This document shows positions 15,001 to 23,877 of a stretch of DNA of 37,392 nucleotides, piece by piece. The notes beneath the pieces were generated by a model that was given only the letters and a program-made list of their open reading frames with translations, did no database searches and had not been told where the DNA came from. The first letter of the stretch is position 1. Each line of letters begins with the position of its first letter. The DNA is from Acidocella aminolytica 101 = DSM 11237 (GTDB taxonomy: Bacteria > Pseudomonadota > Alphaproteobacteria > Acetobacterales > Acetobacteraceae): NCBI RefSeq assembly GCF_900129125.1, contig NZ_FQVJ01000037.1:1-37392 (forward strand), read 5' to 3'. The translations under genes were made by a program, and so were the position numbers.

Positions 15001-16893
15001 TTAGACGGCGATGCGCACGCCGAGTTCAACCACGCGGTCCGAGGGAATGCGGAAAAACTCGGTGGCGGTGATGGCGTTGCGGGCCATGAACAGGAAAAGC
15101 CAGCGGCGAATGAAGCGCAGCTTGGGTACGGAAGCCGGGACCACGGTTTCGCGGCCCAGGAAGTAGCTGCTCTGCATGGCTTTGAACTCGATGCCCTGGC
15201 CGTTGAGACTTTCCAGCGCGCGGGGGACATTCGGGCTTTCCATAAAGCCGTAATAGAGCGCGACCTTGTAAATGCCTGGGGCGGCTTCTTCAACGCGTAC
15301 GCGTTCACCTGGGGCGGCCTGGGGGACTTCCAGGTTACGGACGGTGACGAAGAACACTTGTTCATGCAGCACTTTATTGTGCTTGAGGTTGTGCAGGAGG
15401 GCGTTGGGCACGAAGTCCAGATTGCCGGTCATGAATACCGCCGTGCCGGGGACACGCACAATGCGCGATTGCGGCAGGCGGTTGAGGAAGGTGGAAAGGG
15501 GTAGGCTGTCCTGCATCCAGCGGGCCATGATGAGGGAGCGGCCCCGCCGCCATGTGGTCATGATGAGGATGATGGTGAAGCCGATGGCCAGAGGCACCCA
15601 GCCGCCCTCGAAGATTTTAAGCGAATTGGCGCCGAAAAAGGCGAGGTCCACGATGCCGATGGCGCCGAACAGGCAGATGGTGGCGGTGCGGGACCAACCG
15701 AACTGGCGCCGGTACACGAAGGCCGCGAGCGTGTTGTCACAAAGGAAGGTGCCAGTGACCGCGATGCCGTAGGCCGAGGCCAAGGCGGCGGAGGATTTGA
15801 AGGTGAGCACCAGCAGCAGCACGCCGATAGCGAGAATGGTGTTGATCTGGGGAACGTAGATCTGGCCCTGCTCGGTCTCGCTTGTATGGCGGACCTCCAT
15901 GCGCGGCAGCAGGCCGAGCTGCACGCAGGTGCGTGAGACGGTGAAGGCGCCGGTGATGACGGCTTGGCTGGCGATGACGGTGGCCAGGGTAGCCAGCAGG
16001 ATCATCGGCACCTGCAGGACGTGCGGGACGAGATGGTAGAAGGGGTTACTCGCGGTCTCGGGATGGGCGATGACCAGCGCACCCTGGCCGTAATAATTCA
16101 ATACCAGGCAGGGGAGCACGAAGAACAACCAGGAGGTACGGATGGGGCGGCGGCCGAAGTGGCTCATATCCGCGTAGAGGGCCTCTGCGCCGGTGACGGC
16201 CAGAACCACGGCGCCCAGTGTGAGGAAGGCGATTTTGTCGTGCCGGAAGATGAAGCTGGCACCGAAATAGGGGTTGAGGGCGATGAAGACGTCGGGATGA
16301 TGGATGATCTGGCTGAGACCAAGAAGGCCGAGGCTGAGGAACCAGATTACCATGACTGGGCCGAACGCGCGCCCGACCATGGCCGTGCCGTGGCGCTGCA
16401 CCAGGAACAGTCCGGCGATGACCGCGACAGCGATGGGCAGAACGGCCTCGCTGAGTGAAGGGGCGACGACCTCGATGCCTTCAACGGCGGAGAGGATGGA
16501 GATGGCTGGTGTGATGACGCCGTCGCCAAAGAACAGCCCCGCGCCGACAATGCCGACCAGGCCAGCGGCGATACGCGTACGGTCGCTGCGGGCGACTCGG
16601 CTGGCCAGGGCCATTAGGGAGAGCGTGCCGCCCTCGCCGTTATTGTCTGCCCGCATGATGAAGGTGACGTATTTAATCGTCACGGTGATGACCAGGGCCC
16701 AGGTGATAAGCGAGAGAACGCCCAGAACATCCTCGGGCCGCAGCTTGGGGCCGTTGAAATAGGCGATGGAGGCTTGCAGCGCGTAAAGCGGGCTGGTGCC
16801 GATATCGCCATAAACAACGCCGAGAACGCCGATGAGAGCGGAAAGCCGGAGTTTCTCAGCCGCGCCGCCTTGTTGAACCGCGCTGGAGGTCAT
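15001..16893 (-). CDS. kup: Low-affinity K+ uptake permease of the Kup/HAK/KUP family
   Basis: A 630-residue potassium/proton symporter. The N-terminus has the Kup signature [15 protein letters not shown], followed by about 12 hydrophobic helices, with [30 protein letters not shown] and the [20 protein letters not shown] loop, then a cytoplasmic C-terminal domain from about residue 450. The ATG at 16893 is chosen because AAGGA lies seven bases before it; an upstream start at 16950 would run into the preceding hairpin. Kup proteins are favoured for K+ uptake at low pH, which suits an acid-tolerant host. Upstream on the same strand is mltA, separated by a strong hairpin, so kup probably has its own promoter between. 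Confidence 0.95.
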   Translation of the reverse strand: MTSSAVQQGGAAEKLRLSALIGVLGVVYGDIGTSPLYALQASIAYFNGPKLRPEDVLGVLSLITWALVITVTIKYVTFIMRADNNGEGGTLSLMALASRVARSDRTRIAAGLVGIVGAGLFFGDGVITPAISILSAVEGIEVVAPSLSEAVLPIAVAVIAGLFLVQRHGTAMVGRAFGPVMVIWFLSLGLLGLSQIIHHPDVFIALNPYFGASFIFRHDKIAFLTLGAVVLAVTGAEALYADMSHFGRRPIRTSWLFFVLPCLVLNYYGQGALVIAHPETASNPFYHLVPHVLQVPMILLATLATVIASQAVITGAFTVSRTCVQLGLLPRMEVRHTSETEQGQIYVPQINTILAIGVLLLVLTFKSSAALASAYGIAVTGTFLCDNTLAAFVYRRQFGWSRTATICLFGAIGIVDLAFFGANSLKIFEGGWVPLAIGFTIILIMTTWRRGRSLIMARWMQDSLPLSTFLNRLPQSRIVRVPGTAVFMTGNLDFVPNALLHNLKHNKVLHEQVFFVTVRNLEVPQAAPGERVRVEEAAPGIYKVALYYGFMESPNVPRALESLNGQGIEFKAMQSSYFLGRETVVPASVPKLRFIRRWLFLFMARNAITATEFFRIPSDRVVELGVRIAV

Positions 16894-16944
16894 TTTAAAT
16901 TCCTTATTTCCATCGTGGCAGCCTGTAGCTGTTTGGCCAAAGGC

Positions 16945-16982
16945 CGACAAGGCAAGGCTCTATGACGAGCCTTGCCTTGTCG
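16945..16982 (-). terminator. Perfect 16-bp hairpin after mltA
   Basis: CGACAAGGCAAGGCTC (16945-16960) pairs without mismatch with 16967-16982 around a 6-base loop. It begins one base after the mltA stop on the minus strand. There is only a short T stretch after the stem, so it may be a terminator of reduced strength or an mRNA-stabilising 3' end separating mltA from kup. Confidence 0.7.
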
Positions 16983-16983
16983 A

Positions 16984-18084
16984 TTATTGCTGTGGGTGAA
17001 GCCGGGGCAGAAGCAGATAAAGCTTGCCAGGCTGGTGCATGGAGCCGGCGGTTTCCTCGGCATCCGGGCCAGCGCCGAAGAAAATGTCCGCCCGATCCGG
17101 GCCGTGGATGCCGCCGCCAGTGTCCTGCGTGATGGCGAGGAGGTTCATGGCGGTGCCGGTGATGGGGTCTGTGGTGGAGATAAAAAGTGGTGCGCCAAGC
17201 GGGATGACGGAACGGTCAACCGCGACAGAACGCTCCGCCGTGAGGGGTACGCCGAGGGCGCCGGGCGCGCCTTCGTTAAGGGGCAGCGGCCCAAGCGGGC
17301 GCATGTAAACGTAGCGGGCGTTCTGCTCCATGACGGATTTGGCTTCGCGCGGGTGGGCCTTCAGCCAGGCGGAGATGCTTTGATAGCTGATATCTTCCGG
17401 CTTGATGGCGCCCATTTGCTCAAGGATGCGGCCGATGGGGGTGTAGGGCTGGCCGTTCTGGCCGTCGAACCCGACGCGGAGGGTTTTGCCGTCCGGCAGG
17501 ATGATGCGGCCCGAGCCCTGGATTTGCAGCATGAAAGCGTCAACCGGGTTGGTGACATAGGCTGTGACTGGGGCCTTGCGGTAGAGGGCACCTTGGTCGA
17601 TGGCGGCGCGGGAGAGATTGGCCAGAGCCGGGACTGGCGGCTTGGCATAAAGCGGGACGCGGTAGCCGGGATGCTCGTTTTTGGAGCCTGGGACCTCAGG
17701 CTCGAAATAGCCGGTGACGAGGGCTTGGCCGGAAATGGCGAAGACGTTGAACCAGCTTTGGAAATATTGCCGCGCGGCGGGCTCGTTGCCTGGGGGCACG
17801 GCTTTGGCGGCGGTGCAGGCGGGTTGCCAGAGCCCGGCTTGGCCCGCGCGCTCCTTGGCGAGCCCGGTACCGCCGAGAGAGGTGTCTGGCGGCATCAGCA
17901 GGATGGCTTTGCAACTGCGTACGAAGCTCGCCAGGGCGGCGCTGGCATTGTCCTGCGGCCAGCCGGGCAGCGCGGTGAAAGAGGTTTCTGGCCCCGGGGC
18001 GGCGTTGGGGCCGGTTTGCGGATATTGCTGCATGGCGCATGCGGAGAGCGCCATGGCAGCGGCAAGAACGGTGAGACGGCGCAT
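16984..18084 (-). CDS. mltA: Membrane-bound lytic murein transglycosylase A
   Basis: A 366-residue outer-membrane lipoprotein that cleaves peptidoglycan to 1,6-anhydromuropeptides. The signal sequence ends in the lipobox LSAC (Cys16). The MltA barrel shows VTGYFEPEVPGS, DAFMLQIQGSGRI and ARYVYMRPL; the C-terminal 3D domain, named for its three Asp, contains SVIPLGAPLFI, ITQDTGGGIHGPDRADIFFG and GSMHQPGKLYLLLP. The gene begins 5 bases after the Tim44-like gene, so the two are an operon. Pairing of a Tim44-domain gene with mltA is recurrent in alphaproteobacteria. It ends at a perfect hairpin. Confidence 0.95.
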   Translation of the reverse strand: MRRLTVLAAAMALSACAMQQYPQTGPNAAPGPETSFTALPGWPQDNASAALASFVRSCKAILLMPPDTSLGGTGLAKERAGQAGLWQPACTAAKAVPPGNEPAARQYFQSWFNVFAISGQALVTGYFEPEVPGSKNEHPGYRVPLYAKPPVPALANLSRAAIDQGALYRKAPVTAYVTNPVDAFMLQIQGSGRIILPDGKTLRVGFDGQNGQPYTPIGRILEQMGAIKPEDISYQSISAWLKAHPREAKSVMEQNARYVYMRPLGPLPLNEGAPGALGVPLTAERSVAVDRSVIPLGAPLFISTTDPITGTAMNLLAITQDTGGGIHGPDRADIFFGAGPDAEETAGSMHQPGKLYLLLPRLHPQQ

Positions 18085-18089
18085 GGGGT

Positions 18090-18770
18090 TTAACCGCTGC
18101 GTGCCGCGGAAAGGCGCCAGACAGGGTCGCTGCCGGGAAGATTACGCTCGAAGGTCCAGAGGTCGTTGAGGTCGCCTTGTTCCTCGCTGCCGGGGATGGG
18201 GGCGCCTGAGGCGTCCAACCGCTGGTTGAGCTGGGCGGAGATGAAGCGGACTACGACGATGGCGGTGTCGCCCACGAGTTGTGCGTCTTCAATGACCACG
18301 GAGATGATGGATTTGATCTCGGTCTTTTGGCCTTCACCCGAGGCTTCGCGCGTAGCAATGGCTTGCTCGAAGGTTTGATAGACGTGGGGGGTGAGGAGAT
18401 TTTGCAGCGTCTTGCGGTCGCCGGCGGCGAAAGCGGTGACGATGGTGCGGAATGCGGTCTCGGCCTGAATGAGGAATTGCGGCGGGTCAAAATGCTGGTC
18501 GCGATTGACGATTTGCATCAGGCGCTGGCCGAGGGGGGAGCGTGGGTCTGGCACGGAACGGCCGGGGCCGGGTTCAGGCGGCAGGGCGCGCGCGTCGATC
18601 ACCGGGCCGTTGGGGCGCTGGGCGTTGCCCGGATGGACAGGAGGTTTTTCAAACCCGACACGTTTGCCGAGCACTGAGCGCAGGCGAAGAATGAGAAAAA
18701 TCGCGATGCCCGCGAAGATCACCAGCGCAACGGAAAAACCGCCGATAGATTGGAGCGTGTTGTTGACCAC
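18090..18770 (-). CDS. Tim44/TimA-domain membrane protein
   Basis: A 226-residue protein with one N-terminal membrane helix (about residues 6-28), a Pro-rich linker, and a C-terminal Tim44-like domain (about 90-225) that includes FLIQAETAFRTIVTAFAAGD and the final WTFERNL segment. The GTG at 18770 is chosen: AAGAGG precedes it at six bases and the membrane helix follows immediately; the frame is open further upstream, to 18908, without a comparable site. In mitochondria Tim44 tethers the import motor; the bacterial relatives are inner-membrane proteins whose role is not settled. Directly upstream of mltA. Confidence 0.85.
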   Translation of the reverse strand: MVNNTLQSIGGFSVALVIFAGIAIFLILRLRSVLGKRVGFEKPPVHPGNAQRPNGPVIDARALPPEPGPGRSVPDPRSPLGQRLMQIVNRDQHFDPPQFLIQAETAFRTIVTAFAAGDRKTLQNLLTPHVYQTFEQAIATREASGEGQKTEIKSIISVVIEDAQLVGDTAIVVVRFISAQLNQRLDASGAPIPGSEEQGDLNDLWTFERNLPGSDPVWRLSAARSG

Positions 18771-18942
18771 TATCGTCCTCTTACAGCTTCGAGACTGACG
18801 TAACCCGCCCATGAGTGCAAGCCGGAACCGGCGGCTCGGCTTGCCCAGGGGCGCAAATGCGCCAGACGCCTGTTGGCGTGGGACTAGACTTATGTTGCAA
18901 TGGGGCACGCCCGCAACCCAGGCTTAGTTGAAGGACGACTCA

Positions 18943-19497
18943 ATGTTTCTGCTCCGCCATGGGCAAAGCTATTTCAATCTGCATTTCACAGAGACCCGGC
19001 GCGACCCCGGGATAGAGGACCCTGAACTGACGCCACGGGGCCATGAACAGGCCCATGCGGCGGCTGAAACGCTAATGGATGCCCGGATTACGCGGGTGAT
19101 TGTGTCCCCTTATACGCGGGCATTGCAGACGGCGGAGCCGTTTTTGTGCCGGCCGGGGATACGGGTGGAGGTGCGCGATGAGGTGCGGGAACGGTGCGCG
19201 TTTTCCTGCGATATCGGCAGCCCCCCGGACCGGCTCGCCGATCGGTTTCCGCATCATGAATTTGGGCATCTTCCGGAGCGCTGGTGGCATGAGGCGGTGG
19301 AAAGCGAGGCGGAGGTAGAGGCGCGGGCGCGGACGTTTCATGAGTTTGTGCAAGAGCTGGACGATGCGGACAGTACGCTAGTGGTGAGCCATTGGGGGTT
19401 TATTCTGGCGCTGACCGGGCAGTCTTTGGCGAATGGGGAGTGGATTGCGTTTGATCCGGCGATGGCTGCACCGGAGCGGGTTAGCTGGCAATATTAA
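18943..19497 (+). CDS. Histidine phosphatase family protein
   Basis: A 184-residue branch-1 histidine phosphatase. LLRHGQS near the N-terminus carries the phosphorylated His6 and the binding Arg5; ELTPRGHEQA, SPYTRALQTAE and the second catalytic His in VVSHWGF follow in order. The ATG at 18943 has AAGGA at good spacing; an in-frame TTG at 18928 is less likely. The substrate is unknown; the family ranges from sugar phosphates to protein phosphohistidine. First gene of a four-gene run that continues with the formylglutamate hydrolase-like gene after 12 bases. Confidence 0.88.
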   Translation: MFLLRHGQSYFNLHFTETRRDPGIEDPELTPRGHEQAHAAAETLMDARITRVIVSPYTRALQTAEPFLCRPGIRVEVRDEVRERCAFSCDIGSPPDRLADRFPHHEFGHLPERWWHEAVESEAEVEARARTFHEFVQELDDADSTLVVSHWGFILALTGQSLANGEWIAFDPAMAAPERVSWQY

Positions 19498-19509
19498 AGG
19501 CAGGGAAGA

Positions 19510-20274
19510 ATGGGCTTGCTGCATGATGACGAGGCGTCGGTTTATGAGCTGTTGTGCGAAGGGGGCAAAAGCCCGTTCCTGTTGACGGCGGACCATGCTG
19601 GGCGGCTGGTGCCGCGTGCACTGGGGGATTTGGGCGTACCGCCTGCCGAGATGGACCGGCATATCGCATGGGACATAGGCATTGCCGGGGTGACGCGGCG
19701 GTTGAGCGCAGCGCTGGAGGCAACGGCGATTTTACAGGCTTATTCGCGGCTGGTGATTGACTGCAACCGGCAGCCGGATGTGGCCGGGGCGTTTCCTGAA
19801 GTGAGTGAGGCAACACCAGTGCCCGCCAATAAAGGGCTGGATGAGGCGGGGAAGGCGGCGCGGCGGGCGGCGATTTTTGACCCGTATCATGGCGCGATCG
19901 ACCGGTTGATCGAGACTAGGGCGCGCAGCGTGTATGTGGCCATGCATAGCTTCACGCCGGTTTATCTGGCGCAGGCGCGGCCGATGCATGTGGCGGTGCT
20001 ATATAACCGCAACCCCTGGCTCTCTAAGATTCTGGCGGATTTGCTGCGTGCGGAAGGCGGGCTGGTGGTGGGGGAAAATGCCCCTTACCGGGTGAGCGAT
20101 GAGACCGATTATGGTGTGCCGGTACATGCCGAGCGGCGCGGGTTGGATTATCTGGAAATCGAGATACGGCAGGATTTGATCGCCCATGAGGCAGGGCAGG
20201 CGGAATGGGCTATGCGCCTTGCCCGACTGTTGCCCGAGGCGTTGCAAAGGCTGGATGCGAGCACCGTGGCATGA
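19510..20274 (+). CDS. N-formylglutamate amidohydrolase family protein
   Basis: A 254-residue member of the family that includes HutG-type N-formylglutamate deformylase. Recognisable features are LLTADHAGRLVPRAL near the start, HIAWDIGIAG, DCNRQP, the VYVAMHSFTPVYL segment and GLDYLEIEIRQDLI near the end, the usual family order of metal and substrate residues. GGGAAGA precedes the ATG. No hut genes lie nearby, so histidine degradation is not supported by context and the substrate should be treated as an unknown N-acyl amide. The stop overlaps the next start by 4 bp. Confidence 0.85.
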   Translation: MGLLHDDEASVYELLCEGGKSPFLLTADHAGRLVPRALGDLGVPPAEMDRHIAWDIGIAGVTRRLSAALEATAILQAYSRLVIDCNRQPDVAGAFPEVSEATPVPANKGLDEAGKAARRAAIFDPYHGAIDRLIETRARSVYVAMHSFTPVYLAQARPMHVAVLYNRNPWLSKILADLLRAEGGLVVGENAPYRVSDETDYGVPVHAERRGLDYLEIEIRQDLIAHEAGQAEWAMRLARLLPEALQRLDASTVA

Positions 20275-20921
20275 AGGATTTTGGGCTGAGCCGGAATGTG
20301 CCGGTGGTGCCTGCCCAGACGGCGCTGCTGGTGATCGATGTGCAGAACTACACCATGGAGACGGGTGGTGAGTATGCTGGCATGGACCCGGCGGAGAAGG
20401 AGGCGACATATGGCTTCTTCTTCCGGGAAATGCGGCAGAGGGCGATTCCCAATATGCAGAAGCTGCTGAGCGCCTGCCGGGGCAAGGGGATTGAAACGGT
20501 TTATACCGTGATGGCGGCGCTGACCCGTGATGGGCGGGATTTGAGTCTGGATTACAAGATTACCGGCTTTTTCTGCCACAAGGATGACTGGGACGCACAG
20601 GTGATGGACGAGGTGGCGCCGGTGGGTGACGAAATTGTACTACCGAAAGGATCGTCATCTGTTTTTATTTCGACTCACATACATTATCTGCTGCGGAATA
20701 TGGGCACGACGCAGTTGATTATCGTGGGGGCGCTGACCGACCAGTGTGTGGATTCCGCTGTAAGGGATGCTTGTGACCTGGGGTATTTGGTGACGCTGCC
20801 GGTGGATGCCTGCGCGACGCAGAGTCAAGCGCGGCATGACTCCGCGCTTGCCAATAATAAGGGTTATTGCAGGCAGGTGACCACGGCGGATTTGCTCGTG
20901 GAGATCGCGGCGGCGGGGTGA
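20271..20921 (+). CDS. Isochorismatase-like cysteine hydrolase
   Basis: A 216-residue member of the isochorismatase superfamily. The Asp-Lys-Cys triad is visible: Asp23 in LLVIDVQNYTME, Lys in LPKGSSSVF, and Cys in GALTDQCVDSAVRDA. Such enzymes hydrolyse amides or ureas (nicotinamide, carbamoyl compounds, N-carbamoyl amines). The ATG at 20271 overlaps the preceding stop as ATGA; a longer frame from 20205 is rejected because it would run inside the previous gene. The following glycosyltransferase starts three bases after its stop. Neighbourhood with an N-acyl amidohydrolase suggests successive removal of an N-substituent, but that is inference. Confidence 0.88.
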   Translation: MKDFGLSRNVPVVPAQTALLVIDVQNYTMETGGEYAGMDPAEKEATYGFFFREMRQRAIPNMQKLLSACRGKGIETVYTVMAALTRDGRDLSLDYKITGFFCHKDDWDAQVMDEVAPVGDEIVLPKGSSSVFISTHIHYLLRNMGTTQLIIVGALTDQCVDSAVRDACDLGYLVTLPVDACATQSQARHDSALANNKGYCRQVTTADLLVEIAAAG

Positions 20922-20923
20922 AG

Positions 20924-23455
20924 ATGGCGCGCAAGACGGTGAATAAGGTGCCGGTGGTGAAGCCGGAGCGTAAGCTCCTGTGCTTCCTGGACCAGAGCGG
21001 CGGGGAGGAGATTGGCGGTTGGGCGATGGATTTCGATAGCCCGGCTGAAAGCCTGAAGATGCGAGTGGTGATCGACGGTGTGATCGAGGAGGTGATGACC
21101 TGCGATCTGCACCGCGAGGATAGCCGCTTGATGAATTTGGAGAATAGCCGGATTGGGTTCCGATACCGGATTCCAGACCGTTACAAGGATGGCATGCGCC
21201 ATGCTCTACGTTTTGCAACGCTGGATGGAGCGTTGGTGCCGATTGGCTCGCGCAGCGGCATGGCGCTGGAAGAATATAATTTTGTGCTGGAGAAACCCGC
21301 GCGGCTGATGGCCGTGGTGGACGGCATGGTGGATGGACTAATCCAGGGCTGGGTGCTGCGGGTGGACGATGAGGCGGGAACCAAGCTGGGCGGCGTGCGG
21401 GTGTTGGTGACCCATGATGGGCAGCCCGTGGCGGAATTGCTGGCGGACCAGTTCAGGGCTGATGTGGTTGAGGCGGTGGACGGCGACCCGGCTTGCGGCT
21501 TTGCCTTTGCCCTGCCCCCGGAACTGCGCCGCCGCGAACAGATCACATTGAAATTCTTCGCGATGCCGGAGCGTGAGGAGTTGCGCGGGAGCCCGCTCGA
21601 GATTTCCTTTCCTGGGGATTCGGCGCGGGAGAAGATCGAGACGCTGATTAAACGGACGGATGAGTTGTTCAGCTTTGCGTATCATTTGAAAAAAGAGCTG
21701 AAGGCGGCGATACCGCGTGAGCGTTATCTGCTGGCGGATTATCAGCGCTGGGCGTTGGACGCCCGTCCGCTGGTGCTGCCGCGGGCCAAGGCGCGTTATG
21801 GGGTGGCGGATGTTGCGACTGCTAAGGTCTCGATTATCTGCCCGGTTTACCGGCCGGCGGCAGGGGATTTTCTGGCGGCGGTGGAGTCTGTACGGGCGCA
21901 GACCCATGAGAACTGGGAACTACTGCTGGTTGACGATGCAAGCGGAGATAGGACCCTGACGGCGCTGATGAAGGATCTGGCGGCGATGGAGCCACGAATG
22001 AGGCTGATCAGCCGCAGGAAAAATGGTGGCATTGCCAGGGCCACGAATGATGGGCTGAAGGCGGCGAAGGGGGCATTTATCGTCTTTTTCGATCATGATG
22101 ACATGCTGGAGCCCTGTGCGCTGGAGGTGATGCTGCTGGCCCAGGCGGCGACTGGGGCGAAGCTACTTTACTCCGATGAGGACAAGGTGGAGCGTGGTGG
22201 GACTGTTAGTGAGCCGCACTTTAAGCCGGATTTCAATTACCGGTTTTTGTTGGATATCAATTATATCTGCCATTTGACGATGGTGGAGGCGGCGGCTTTG
22301 CGCGCGGCGGGCGGGTTGGACCCGGAGCTAGATGGCGCGCAGGACCATGATTTGCTGTTACGGCTGACGGAGAGCCTGGCGCCGGAGCAGATCCATCATG
22401 TGGCTGAGATTTTGTATCATTGGCGTAAGACGGCCAGTTCTACCGCTGCGGCAGGGACCGGAGCGAAGCCGAAGGCGGCTTTGGCGGGGGCGGAGGCGGT
22501 GCAGGCGCATCTGGCACGGCGCGGATTGCCTGCCAAGGTGGTGCCTCGCGGGAGTCTAACTTGCTATAAGGTCGATTGGAAATTTCCTGTGGCGCGGGTG
22601 AAGAAGGCGGGGGTTTCGATCCTGATTCCATACCGTGACCATGTGGACATGACGCGGGATTGTGTGGAGGCGATCAGGGCCCATACTAAGGGGGTGAATT
22701 ACGAGATTATCCTGCTGGATAACTGGTCTACCACTCCGGAGGCGGTGCGTTTCGCGGCGGAACAGGCGAATATTGAGGGCACCAAGGTGCTGCGGATTGC
22801 CGAACCATTCAATTACTCACGGATCAATAATCTGGGCGTGCGGGAGGCGCGGCAGGAATTTCTGCTTTTCATGAATAATGACGTGTTCGTGGACGAATCG
22901 GGCTGGTTGCGGCGGTTGCTCGACGAGGCGCTGGCGGAGGAGAACGTGGGCGCGGTCGGCGCCAAGCTGCTTTACCCGGATGGGACCGTGCAACATGCTG
23001 GTGTGGTGCTGGGTGTGGGCGGTGTGGCGGACCATGCCTTCAGGGGGCTGGACGGCGATGCGCCAGGCTATATGGCCCATGCGATGGCCGCGCAGGAGGT
23101 TTCAGCTGTGACGGCGGCCTGTATGCTGGTGCGTAAAACCGCCTTTGACATGGTGGGCGGATTTGATGAGCGGGAACTTTCCATCGCATTTAACGATGTG
23201 GATTTATGCGTGAAGCTACGTCAGGCTGGCATGAAAGTGATTTTCATGCCAGATGTCGTGGCGGAACATAGAGAAAGCATCAGCCGCGGTGATGATTTCG
23301 ATCATGGCAAGCTGGCGCGATTTATGTTTGAAAATGAAGTGATGCGACAGCGTTATGAAGTCGCGCTGCCGAATGATCCGTATTATAATCAGCATTTTTC
23401 CCGGGAAGGCGGTGTGTACCGGGATTTGCGGATGGTGCGCCCTGGCGAGAGCTGA
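20924..23455 (+). CDS. Large protein with two GT2 glycosyltransferase domains and a duplicated N-terminal domain
   Basis: An 843-residue protein. Residues about 14-110 and 125-240 look like two copies of one beta-rich domain: each has a G-x-I-x-GW turn, a V-x-x-DG strand, an Asp/Arg-rich turn, a GF-x-F/Y segment and a final 'GSP'-like or equivalent loop. GT2 domain one (about 300-515) begins VSIICPVYRP with the DDAS and FFDHDD metal-binding sites; GT2 domain two (about 562-800) begins VSILIPYRD with LLDNWS and MNNDVF, and ends in MVGGFDER and NDVDLCVKLRQAG. It most resembles O-antigen or rhamnan-type polysaccharide transferases. No signal peptide or membrane helix is visible. Last gene of its run; the tail abuts the XRE gene on the other strand with no gap. 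Confidence 0.9.
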   Translation: MARKTVNKVPVVKPERKLLCFLDQSGGEEIGGWAMDFDSPAESLKMRVVIDGVIEEVMTCDLHREDSRLMNLENSRIGFRYRIPDRYKDGMRHALRFATLDGALVPIGSRSGMALEEYNFVLEKPARLMAVVDGMVDGLIQGWVLRVDDEAGTKLGGVRVLVTHDGQPVAELLADQFRADVVEAVDGDPACGFAFALPPELRRREQITLKFFAMPEREELRGSPLEISFPGDSAREKIETLIKRTDELFSFAYHLKKELKAAIPRERYLLADYQRWALDARPLVLPRAKARYGVADVATAKVSIICPVYRPAAGDFLAAVESVRAQTHENWELLLVDDASGDRTLTALMKDLAAMEPRMRLISRRKNGGIARATNDGLKAAKGAFIVFFDHDDMLEPCALEVMLLAQAATGAKLLYSDEDKVERGGTVSEPHFKPDFNYRFLLDINYICHLTMVEAAALRAAGGLDPELDGAQDHDLLLRLTESLAPEQIHHVAEILYHWRKTASSTAAAGTGAKPKAALAGAEAVQAHLARRGLPAKVVPRGSLTCYKVDWKFPVARVKKAGVSILIPYRDHVDMTRDCVEAIRAHTKGVNYEIILLDNWSTTPEAVRFAAEQANIEGTKVLRIAEPFNYSRINNLGVREARQEFLLFMNNDVFVDESGWLRRLLDEALAEENVGAVGAKLLYPDGTVQHAGVVLGVGGVADHAFRGLDGDAPGYMAHAMAAQEVSAVTAACMLVRKTAFDMVGGFDERELSIAFNDVDLCVKLRQAGMKVIFMPDVVAEHRESISRGDDFDHGKLARFMFENEVMRQRYEVALPNDPYYNQHFSREGGVYRDLRMVRPGES

Positions 23456-23788
23456 TTAGCTTCGTGCCAGACGGCGGGCGGTTAGCAGGAGCATACGCCG
23501 GTCTTCCGGCGAGCAGGCGCGATAAAGGCGCATGAGGGCAAGCTCGTCTCCAACCAGGGAGCCGGTTTCTCCCGAGACGAGATAGCCAAGTGATGTGTCC
23601 AAGATCTTCGCGATTTTTTCCATGTTTTCACGGATTTGACCTGCACGATCGGTTTCCCACTGCGCGATTGCGGAGCGGGATACGTTTAATTTCGCCGCGA
23701 ATTCATCCTGCGTCATGTTGGCTGCGAGACGTAACGCTCTAATTCTGGCCCCGACGGTTTCAGCGGGGGACTGCTTTTTGGCTGGCAT
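23456..23788 (-). CDS. XRE-family helix-turn-helix transcriptional regulator
   Basis: A 110-residue DNA-binding protein. The HTH (about residues 12-68) includes RIRALRLAANMTQDEFAAKL and NVSRSAIAQWETDRAG, ending in IAKILDTSLGYLVSGE, a typical XRE/Cro fold. The 40-residue C-terminal tail is basic and helical, without a recognisable effector domain. The stop abuts the glycosyltransferase stop. A perfect AGTTATT-N3-AATAACT inverted repeat 57 bases upstream (23846-23862) is a candidate operator for autoregulation. Its target genes are not evident. Confidence 0.9.
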   Translation of the reverse strand: MPAKKQSPAETVGARIRALRLAANMTQDEFAAKLNVSRSAIAQWETDRAGQIRENMEKIAKILDTSLGYLVSGETGSLVGDELALMRLYRACSPEDRRMLLLTARRLARS

Positions 23789-23845
23789 ACAGTTTGTCTA
23801 ACACGATAACGGTCAAACGCAACGTTAGTATTTTTGGGCATAAAT

Positions 23846-23862
23846 AGTTATTTTGAATAACT
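23846..23862. promoter_or_regulatory. Inverted repeat, candidate XRE operator
   Basis: AGTTATT, 3-base spacer TTG, AATAACT: a perfect 7+3+7 palindrome in an AT-rich stretch 57 bases before the XRE start and 15 bases before the relic reading frame on the plus strand. Position between two divergent frames fits a regulator site. Confidence 0.5.
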
Positions 23863-23877
23863 GTTGGTGGCGTCGGA

